Source: a virus. Taken from it: a stretch of DNA of 58,750 nucleotides. The first letter of the stretch is position 1; every line of letters begins with the position of its first letter. The stretch spans positions 1 through 58,750 of the IMG/VR virus record IMGVR_UViG_3300000928_002271; one strand, given 5' to 3'. This document shows positions 44,514-51,555 of this stretch, piece after piece. The notes below the pieces were generated by a model. That model was not told the DNA's origin. It ran no database searches and saw only the letters and a list, made by a program, of their open reading frames with translations. A program made the position numbers and the translations under genes.

Positions 44514-45002
44514 TTAGAAGTTCAAGATACAGTAATCTGGTTGAACTGTCATTGTAAGGTTTATAGCAGTGTTTTCTGTATCCCAACCATATTCACCAAA
44601 GTTAGCATCAGTGATTAAAGCACCTTTAATGATCCATTCTGATACTACGTCACCAACAGGGCCTAATACGTTGAATGTTAAGTCTTTCTTATAGAAATCA
44701 CTATAACCATCACGACCAGTTACTGATTCGTGGTGTAAACGTACCCATTCCATAACGGCTTGGGCACCAGAAGGAGTAATAGGATCAAATAATGTGAACT
44801 GAACTGTATTCCAAGTTGTTTTTCCTTTCACAAAACGTTGAACGTTGATGTGGTTAAGAGGTACTGTGCCTTGAGTTAAGGTTACGGCACCTACACCTTT
44901 TACGATATAAGCTGGGAATCCGTCCATATACATGATGAACCTGTTTGCTTGTTTTGGTTCAAACGCTGTAAAGAAAATTTCGTTGGGATCTAATACTGCC
45001 AT
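44514..45002 (-). CDS. Tail tube protein (T4 gp19-like)
   Basis: The 162-residue tube subunit, close to T4 gp19 (163), has the family pattern PKQANRFIMYMDGFPAYIVK, a middle strand FVKGKTTWNTVQFTLFDP and a C-terminal GEYGWDTENTAINLTMTV. It stacks in hexamers inside the sheath. It has its own TATTTATA motif upstream and a terminator downstream, consistent with a very abundant virion protein. Confidence 0.92.
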   Translation of the reverse strand: MAVLDPNEIFFTAFEPKQANRFIMYMDGFPAYIVKGVGAVTLTQGTVPLNHINVQRFVKGKTTWNTVQFTLFDPITPSGAQAVMEWVRLHHESVTGRDGYSDFYKKDLTFNVLGPVGDVVSEWIIKGALITDANFGEYGWDTENTAINLTMTVQPDYCILNF

Positions 45003-45022
45003 TGTTATTTATTTTATTCTAT

Positions 45023-45030
45023 TATAAATA
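45023..45030 (-). promoter_or_regulatory. TATTTATA motif before the tail tube gene
   Basis: The coding strand reads GAATATTTATAATAG 18-32 bases before the ATG at 45002. Confidence 0.6.
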
Positions 45031-45047
45031 TTCGTTATTTAAACTTC

Positions 45048-46787
45048 TTACCCTGGGAAAGTAGCTCCTGTTGGTAATACATTAAAGTCTAGGATAATGA
45101 ATTCTGCTGTTTTAGTTGGTTGGAGATAAATAGCACCTACCATCTGATTTCTGTCGATTACGTCAGGTGTGTTATTTGAATCATCCATTACAACTTTAAA
45201 CGCATATAAACCTTGTCTTTGTTGTACAGACTCTAAATAAGGGTTTACTGCTGCTAAGAAGTTATTTCTTGTGGCGGCTGTATTTTGTTCAAATACCAAG
45301 TTTTGAGAAACTTGACCAATATATCCTTTAAGAGCAATTAATAATCTTCTAACATTTACTCTATCAAGCGCCGAAGCTTGTCTCTGTAATGTCTTTTGAC
45401 CATAAACTACAGTACCGGTTCCAGGGAATGAAGCGATTGGGTTAACGTTATTTTCGTATAAGGTATCTCTGTTAGATTGTGTTAACTTTCTTTCAGGGCG
45501 AATTACGTTGTCTAAACCTCCTCTGTTGATACCCGCTGGAGCAAACCATGGCTCGCTTACACTGTCGTTATATGCGTAAACTCCCCCGATCATTGTTGAC
45601 GCTGGTACCCAAACGTTTTGACCTGAATCAGGGTCAATTGTTTGTAACCAAGGCCAGTACATAGCGGCGTATGAAGTATTTCTTGAAGCTGCTTGAGTTG
45701 TTGTATTAACAATAGTTGCAGCGTAAGTAATAGGATCAAGTACGTAAATGCTATCACCTCTACCTTGAGTGTTATTAATTGCTGTAGTGGTTTGTGAAGC
45801 ATGAACACTATTAAATAAACCAGGAGTTAATAACACATTAAATGCGTAGTCATCTTGGTTAGCTAATAAGTTTAACATATCTGTATAATCACTACCTACA
45901 ACACCTTGTGTTACAGCGCCAGCACCTGTACCTGCTAATTCATAGTAATTACCACCAGCTGTGTAAGTTGAAATATTAGTACCAGTACCACCTGAGAAGG
46001 CACCACCGGCTGATCCTGAACCTACTGCTGGGATAAGATCCACATAAGCGGCTTTAGCATTACCTGCATTATCTAAGTAATTAGGAGTTAAGTTATTAAC
46101 TGTTTTTACTTTAATATATCTTGAAGAGTTAGGGTATGAACCTGATACTTCTAGGTAATTTTCAGTTGAGTTGTAGTTGTATGTAGTATCACCAATTACT
46201 CTAGAAACAAAGTTTGGTTGTGTTGGGTCTAATGATAAGTTATTCCAAGATTCTAAGATAACTGGGTTGTTTGTTGTGTCATCGCCTCTTCTAACTACTA
46301 ATGAAAATACACCAGATGCTGTGTTATTAGAAACAACTTGCCATCTAACGTTATCAATATTACCATTTTCTAAAGCACCACCTGTTAAGATAGTACCATT
46401 ATTATTCCAAACCGCACCTTTATCAATAGCTTCAAAAGTAACAGCCGTACTAGCGTCAATTGCTGGGATTTGGGCGTTTGAGTAACTCCAATCTGTAGCG
46501 GCTGAGCCTGAAACTACTCGAGTTACTAACATTGTGTTTCCACCGTTAGCGAAGTAGTTGTAAGCTGCGATAGAAGTAAAGTAAGAATAGACTAAGCTAC
46601 CACTTTCGAATGTGGTACCAAATCTATTTTGATAATCGCTGTATGATGTAACGAGTGTTGGTACTTCTACAGGACCTTTTACTGTAGGACCTACAAGAGC
46701 AGCACCTACTTGTACAGGTTGCTGCGTGATAAATGACTGGTCATTCTCTCTTGTTAATACACCAGGTGATACTAATGTTTCTGCCAT
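45048..46787 (-). CDS. Contractile tail sheath protein (T4 gp18-like)
   Basis: The 579-residue sheath subunit has the conserved start TLVSPGVLTRENDQSFI and GAALVGPTVKGPVEVPTLVTS, and C-terminal VNVRRLLIALKGYIGQVSQN and RNQMVGAIYLQPTKTAEFI typical of T4-type sheaths. The central domain (about 100-330), rich in Thr, Ser and Asn, is the surface-exposed variable part. It forms the outer helix that contracts at injection. Confidence 0.94.
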   Translation of the reverse strand: MAETLVSPGVLTRENDQSFITQQPVQVGAALVGPTVKGPVEVPTLVTSYSDYQNRFGTTFESGSLVYSYFTSIAAYNYFANGGNTMLVTRVVSGSAATDWSYSNAQIPAIDASTAVTFEAIDKGAVWNNNGTILTGGALENGNIDNVRWQVVSNNTASGVFSLVVRRGDDTTNNPVILESWNNLSLDPTQPNFVSRVIGDTTYNYNSTENYLEVSGSYPNSSRYIKVKTVNNLTPNYLDNAGNAKAAYVDLIPAVGSGSAGGAFSGGTGTNISTYTAGGNYYELAGTGAGAVTQGVVGSDYTDMLNLLANQDDYAFNVLLTPGLFNSVHASQTTTAINNTQGRGDSIYVLDPITYAATIVNTTTQAASRNTSYAAMYWPWLQTIDPDSGQNVWVPASTMIGGVYAYNDSVSEPWFAPAGINRGGLDNVIRPERKLTQSNRDTLYENNVNPIASFPGTGTVVYGQKTLQRQASALDRVNVRRLLIALKGYIGQVSQNLVFEQNTAATRNNFLAAVNPYLESVQQRQGLYAFKVVMDDSNNTPDVIDRNQMVGAIYLQPTKTAEFIILDFNVLPTGATFPG

Positions 46788-46809
46788 TGTGTTGGAATTA
46801 TTATTTTAT

Positions 46810-46817
46810 TATAAATA
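46810..46817 (-). promoter_or_regulatory. TATTTATA motif before the tail sheath gene
   Basis: The coding strand reads TTGAATATTTATAATA 18-34 bases before the ATG at 46787. Confidence 0.6.
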
Positions 46818-46836
46818 TTCAAGAGAGAATTAAAAA

Positions 46837-47088
46837 TTAATTGTTTTTAATAAACTCTCCAGATGTTATATCAATTGTACCTTCACCATATTTGTCTTGT
46901 AGTGTTTTTCCAAATTCACTACTTTCGGTTTGGAGTACAGTAATATTAGTTTTTAATTTTTCTTTTTGTAGATTAAGAGATTGAATTTGATATTCTAATT
47001 GACCGAATTGAGTTATTAAACTAGTTTCGTTTTCTTGAATACTTTTTAACCTTTCAAGCTCTTCTTTTGCCAAAAACACTTGTTCCAT
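46837..47088 (-). CDS. Small coiled-coil protein
   Basis: The 83-residue protein is almost one heptad-rich helix (LAKEELERLKSIQENETSLI to about residue 60) with an acidic tail. It sits between the tail sheath and the glycosyltransferase block. A near-match of the TATTTATA motif (TATTTATC) lies within a few bases of its start. The function is unknown. Confidence 0.7.
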   Translation of the reverse strand: MEQVFLAKEELERLKSIQENETSLITQFGQLEYQIQSLNLQKEKLKTNITVLQTESSEFGKTLQDKYGEGTIDITSGEFIKNN

Positions 47089-47104
47089 GATGATAAATAT
47101 TATA

Positions 47105-49426
47105 TTATTTTTTACTATTTAAGATGGGTTTAATTTTTTGAAATACTTGCCCCGGGGTAATAGACTTTTGACAGATGTGTTGTTTATCTGTACCCTTCCA
47201 AATTGGGCACCAATCCCAATCACCAGCATCAAACATAAAGTTAGGATTAGTCCAACAAGGAATACAAGCTCCCTCGTTCATAATACGAGTTACTTTAGAA
47301 GTAAATTCGTGGTTTTTATCAGCAAACCCATTAATCATTACTGTGTGTTTACCTAGTCCCCAGTTAAACCAAGATAAACCAGAGCCTAAACCAATAAATA
47401 AATCAGCGTGTAATAAGTAATTCGCTACTGTTGAGAAGGGTTGATTCCATGAATTTATGGTTCCTTGGATAAACAACTCGTTTTTAGTTAAACTAACTAC
47501 CTGATAGCCAGATTGGTTAAGTAATTTTACTAAAGTTTTCCAATAATTGATATTCCATTCTTTACAACCAGCGGTAGCATTAGGACCGATAACAACATAT
47601 TTACCTTTAATCAAACGATTTCCTTTAGAAAAATTTAAACCGTGGTTTACTTCTTTAAATTCCAAACCTAGGATATCAGTAGCAGTTTGTTGTAATGGGA
47701 TTACGTTTACTTGGTTGGGGTATTTATCAAAACAGCTCCATTTATTATCATCACCCTTAAACCAACCTACACGGTATACTGCTGCGCACGAGGTTGATTG
47801 CCCAGGTTCCATAAATTCAATATCTTTATAGGCTTCTAAACCTTTAAACCAATCATTATGGAATGTAGACATAATTACTTTACAATTATGTTTTTTAGCA
47901 AACTCTACAGCGTATGGAGTCCACGCTACAGTATCACCTAATGATTTAGATTCTAAAGTAATCAATACTCGTTGTCCCTCTAAATTAAGTTTATCTACAA
48001 CTTCACCATTTACTTTAATAATCCAGTCTGTATAGTATTTTCTGGAACAAGTAGTCCACATATTATTACTGATAGTTGTGCTATAGATTACTTTATCTGT
48101 TTTAGCATCAATAAATTCAATAAAATATGTTTCTACATTGTCACCTTTAATAAAAACTTTAGGTCCCTCTAGGTATGAAATCTCAATACGATTTGGTTTA
48201 GAAGTAGGTTTATAGGTTTCCATAAAGTTTTGGACAGTTTCCATACCAATTTCAGCTACTCTATCCCAATTAAAATCACGATGGATCAATTTAGCTTCTT
48301 CAATAGCACGTTTTTTATGGTCGGTATAATTTTCGTATGCATCGCGCATTACACGAGCTAAATCCTCAAAATCAGGCTCATAGTAATTACCAGGAATATG
48401 ATTGTCTTTAAGGTTAATACCAAAATTAAAGTAGTTGTTACCGTTGGTTGGTTTTTCACCTAATACTTTTACAGGTAAACCTTTACCCTCAGCAAATTCC
48501 ATTTGAGCACAGCATGCTGAATAGATAGATGGGGTGCCACAAGCCATAGCTTCAATTAATGGTAAATTCCATCCCTCGGCTCTAGCACAAGATAGAAACA
48601 CATGACCATTTTTCATGTATGTAATATAATCTTCTCTAGAAGGGAAGTTTTTAATTTTGATACGTGAATCAATTAAACCATAGTTTTTTAATCTATCTTC
48701 TGTAGTAGTAAAGCCATCTAAATCTTTACCCCATGGATTATCAATTGAAACAATTAAATCAACTGGTTCATTAGATTTAAATTCTTTAAGGAAGGTTTCA
48801 ATAATTTCCTTAGTAGATTTTCTATAATCCCAACGTCCAAATAAAACAAATTTAAAACGTCCGTCTACATAATCTAGTACTGTTTGGGGATCTTCAGGAT
48901 AAAACGTATTTACATCTACACCTTCGGGTACTACTTTTACTTGATCAGGATCTGCGCCCTGTTTAATAGTACACTCACGTTGCCACTTACTAGGAACCCA
49001 AATTTGATCGTATTCTAGTAATTGGTTAAAAAATTCAGTAGGTTGTTCAGTTGACTCCCAAACATTATACCCAATTTTAGGACCAATATACCCATCATAA
49101 AAGAAATGGTGGTTGGTTTCTTCTAAAACAATGTTAACATCGTGTTTAAAATCCTCACCATGATTCTGGTAGATTCTATGGTCAGTTCTTGTTCTATCAG
49201 AATTCCAGAGGGTTTGCTCGTGGAGCAACTTTTTATCAATATCTAAGATATAGGGGTTACCTTCGTGTGGTTCATCACTAGGCCAATTCCATTCTTTACC
49301 AATAGTAAAATTCCTAACCTTAACATCAGTATGTTTAGATAGGTGACGGAAAAAATCTCTAGTGTGATTAGCATAACCAGTGGTTCCTACATAAGAACCG
49401 TGAGCATAAATTTTGGGTTTTTTCAT
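47105..49426 (-). CDS. GT4 glycosyltransferase fused to TibC-like O-heptosyltransferase domain
   Basis: In this 773-residue fusion, residues 1-400 are a GT-B glycosyltransferase of family GT4 (KVVPEGVDVNTFYPE, FVLFGRWDYRKSTKEI, SCARAEGWNLPLIEAMACG). From about 450 a second GT-B domain resembles GT9/TibC-type autotransporter heptosyltransferases: LESKSLGDTVAWTPYAVEF, YVVIGPNATAGCKEWN, and a C-terminal four-Cys site (C721, C724, C740, C752) like the iron finger of TibC/BAHT enzymes. Those enzymes add heptose to Ser on repetitive surface proteins. Here the likely acceptors are the collagen-like fibres encoded upstream. That substrate is inference. Confidence 0.85.
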   Translation of the reverse strand: MKKPKIYAHGSYVGTTGYANHTRDFFRHLSKHTDVKVRNFTIGKEWNWPSDEPHEGNPYILDIDKKLLHEQTLWNSDRTRTDHRIYQNHGEDFKHDVNIVLEETNHHFFYDGYIGPKIGYNVWESTEQPTEFFNQLLEYDQIWVPSKWQRECTIKQGADPDQVKVVPEGVDVNTFYPEDPQTVLDYVDGRFKFVLFGRWDYRKSTKEIIETFLKEFKSNEPVDLIVSIDNPWGKDLDGFTTTEDRLKNYGLIDSRIKIKNFPSREDYITYMKNGHVFLSCARAEGWNLPLIEAMACGTPSIYSACCAQMEFAEGKGLPVKVLGEKPTNGNNYFNFGINLKDNHIPGNYYEPDFEDLARVMRDAYENYTDHKKRAIEEAKLIHRDFNWDRVAEIGMETVQNFMETYKPTSKPNRIEISYLEGPKVFIKGDNVETYFIEFIDAKTDKVIYSTTISNNMWTTCSRKYYTDWIIKVNGEVVDKLNLEGQRVLITLESKSLGDTVAWTPYAVEFAKKHNCKVIMSTFHNDWFKGLEAYKDIEFMEPGQSTSCAAVYRVGWFKGDDNKWSCFDKYPNQVNVIPLQQTATDILGLEFKEVNHGLNFSKGNRLIKGKYVVIGPNATAGCKEWNINYWKTLVKLLNQSGYQVVSLTKNELFIQGTINSWNQPFSTVANYLLHADLFIGLGSGLSWFNWGLGKHTVMINGFADKNHEFTSKVTRIMNEGACIPCWTNPNFMFDAGDWDWCPIWKGTDKQHICQKSITPGQVFQKIKPILNSKK

Positions 49427-49427
49427 A

Positions 49428-50177
49428 TTATCTCATTATTTCACAACCACCATCTATACCACGGGTTCCATTAAATCCGTGCCAAATGGGTTTGAGGGGT
49501 ACTTGATTATTTCTTAGATGTTGGGCTATTAATGTTTCGTTTATAAACATATCAGTATAAAACTGATAGTATTCAGGGTCCACAAATATAATACGGAGCA
49601 TGTGGGTAAACACGTTACAGTAAATTTTCATTAAATCATATCCACCAACTGCGAATGTATCATTTAGCTGATCGGCCATTTTCCAATGTGGTGGGTATTC
49701 AAAATAATGAATGTAGTTTGGGTCATATTTAGTAACGTCTTCTAATAAGGGGCAATTATTAGCTACTCGGTGGGTAAATAATAAATCGTATCGAGTTTTA
49801 ATAACTAAATCATACTTAATACCTGTTGCCTCCATTAAATCCCAAGAGCGTTTTAATGATAACCACATACTCATTTGGGAATTAAGGCGTTGATTGTTTG
49901 GACCTTTTAAATCAGCAGCATCAAATTTAATAGCAGGTTCAAATAAATAATCTTTAGGTTGATACCAATCAACTAAATTCTGATATAAATTATTCTCTAC
50001 ATTATAAACCTTCTGTAATTTACCTTCATTAAAGAAATCATATTTGTGGAATACTTTATCTTCCCAAGCGTGTAAATACACATCGACATCATATCTATCT
50101 AAAAACCATTTTTTTAGGTCTTTAAATCCATTTCTATACCTACGTGGTTGACCACTAACTAATATTGCTATTTTCAT
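49428..50177 (-). CDS. Glycosyltransferase-like protein, copy B of a tandem pair
   Basis: The 249-residue protein begins MKIAILVSGQPRRYRNGF, shares YDLVIKTRYDLLFT with the next gene upstream and probably has a GT-A fold with a divergent DxD (RYDLLF, near residues 128-133). It overlaps its paralogue by four bases. Proteins starting this way occur in surface-sugar clusters of bacteria and phages. The sugar is unknown. Confidence 0.72.
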   Translation of the reverse strand: MKIAILVSGQPRRYRNGFKDLKKWFLDRYDVDVYLHAWEDKVFHKYDFFNEGKLQKVYNVENNLYQNLVDWYQPKDYLFEPAIKFDAADLKGPNNQRLNSQMSMWLSLKRSWDLMEATGIKYDLVIKTRYDLLFTHRVANNCPLLEDVTKYDPNYIHYFEYPPHWKMADQLNDTFAVGGYDLMKIYCNVFTHMLRIIFVDPEYYQFYTDMFINETLIAQHLRNNQVPLKPIWHGFNGTRGIDGGCEIMR

Positions 50178-50938
50178 CGTAATATGTTAGCTGTAAAATA
50201 TTCTGTTAGACTTTTTACGTAATTTATTTCTACTTCATTAGAAACTAAGTGGTATTTTAATACTGTTTCTGGGTGGATTGGGTCAGGGTTTTCAGATATG
50301 ACTGTATCTAACCACGCTTTATACGCATCATTCATGTAAATATAGGATATCGCATACGTGAAATAATCAGCATAAATACCCGCAATTTCAGGCGAACTAA
50401 CGGCAAATAAATCATCAACCTCGGAGTGTCTTGTTGTGTGGCCTTCAGGTGTTAATGGATATTCAAATACATTAAGTTTATTAGGGTCTAATAAAGATAA
50501 ATCTTTTAGAAATAGACATTCGGGTGAAATATAATCAGTAAATTCTAGATCAAATCTAGTTCTAATAATTAAATCATATTCAATTCCAGAGTTTCTAACT
50601 AAATTATAACAAGCATGGATTGAATAAGAAGCACTTAATAAACTATTTAATTTATAATTTAAGGGCGTTCCTTTAATATTAGTTGTATCAAATGGAATAG
50701 GTTTTTGAAAAAAATAATCCTTAGGTTTAAATAGATCTAATATTTTAGAATAGTCATCGTCTTCAAATTCATATGTTCTAGCCTGAGCGAATTTATGACC
50801 TGCTTCCATAGCAGAGTCATCTTTCCAAGTATGAATGTAAATATCACAATCATACTTAGAAAGAAACCATTTTTTTAATTCGGCAAACCCTTGTTTGTAA
50901 TTACGAGGTTGACCACTAATACAAACTGCTATTTTCAT
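50174..50938 (-). CDS. Glycosyltransferase-like protein, copy A of a tandem pair
   Basis: The 254-residue protein starts MKIAVCISGQPRNYKQGF and aligns with the neighbouring gene throughout (KKWFLSKYDCDIYIHTW against KKWFLDRYDVDVYLHAW; YDLIIRTRFDLEFT against YDLVIKTRYDLLFT). The pair arose by duplication and has since diverged, so two different acceptors or sugars are likely. It overlaps the oxygenase gene by one base. Confidence 0.72.
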   Translation of the reverse strand: MKIAVCISGQPRNYKQGFAELKKWFLSKYDCDIYIHTWKDDSAMEAGHKFAQARTYEFEDDDYSKILDLFKPKDYFFQKPIPFDTTNIKGTPLNYKLNSLLSASYSIHACYNLVRNSGIEYDLIIRTRFDLEFTDYISPECLFLKDLSLLDPNKLNVFEYPLTPEGHTTRHSEVDDLFAVSSPEIAGIYADYFTYAISYIYMNDAYKAWLDTVISENPDPIHPETVLKYHLVSNEVEINYVKSLTEYFTANILR

Positions 50939-51552
50939 TATCTATAGTGACCTCCTCCTAACCATAATACAAATGATTTACGAGTACCTTTAGTAACTGG
51001 GGTGACTCTATGCATCATAAATGATGGGAAAATTACTACATTACCTTTACCTCGTGGTGCTGTATATGGGTATTGACCACCTGTCCAAATTTGTAAATCA
51101 CCACCTTCGTATTCATCGGGGCTTGAGAGTTGGACTGTAATAGAGATTTTACGGAATTTCATAAAACCATCTGCTCCAATATCCATGTGCCAATCATAGT
51201 GACCTTTGTTTGATCCATAATATTCTGTGTATTGAATATTTTCGGGCATGTTGTGGATATCAAATTGAAACATTTCAGAGTTAGCTGTCATAGCCATTTC
51301 TCCTAATTTGTCATAAATCCATTTAGTTTCGGGAGAAAACGGCATCCATTTAATTTGTGAATTACGCGCTTCTAAACCCTCGCCTTGATCTTGACCACCA
51401 GCCTCTGTAATACCAGGTTGGAAAGGAACATCAAGTACTTGTTGTTCAATTAATTCTAATTCTTCAGGTGTGAAACCTTCACCAAACCAATAATAGTTGG
51501 TTTGATTGACATACTTGTCAAATGGTAATGGAAATGAATAGGTTGAATCCAT
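50938..51552 (-). CDS. 2-oxoglutarate/Fe(II)-dependent hydroxylase (prolyl-4-hydroxylase/PKHD type)
   Basis: The 204-residue single-domain oxygenase shows the iron triad as H122-x-D124 in WHMDIG and H181 in MMHRVTPVTKGTRK, and R191 binds 2-oxoglutarate. VQLSSPDEYEGGDLQIW is the usual central strand. The family hydroxylates Pro or other residues in proteins, or small molecules. Lying between the trifunctional collagen-type enzyme and the glycosyltransferases, it may hydroxylate Pro of the fibres, as animal and viral prolyl hydroxylases do with collagen. The substrate is inferred. Confidence 0.87.
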   Translation of the reverse strand: MDSTYSFPLPFDKYVNQTNYYWFGEGFTPEELELIEQQVLDVPFQPGITEAGGQDQGEGLEARNSQIKWMPFSPETKWIYDKLGEMAMTANSEMFQFDIHNMPENIQYTEYYGSNKGHYDWHMDIGADGFMKFRKISITVQLSSPDEYEGGDLQIWTGGQYPYTAPRGKGNVVIFPSFMMHRVTPVTKGTRKSFVLWLGGGHYR

Positions 51553-51555
51553 AAT

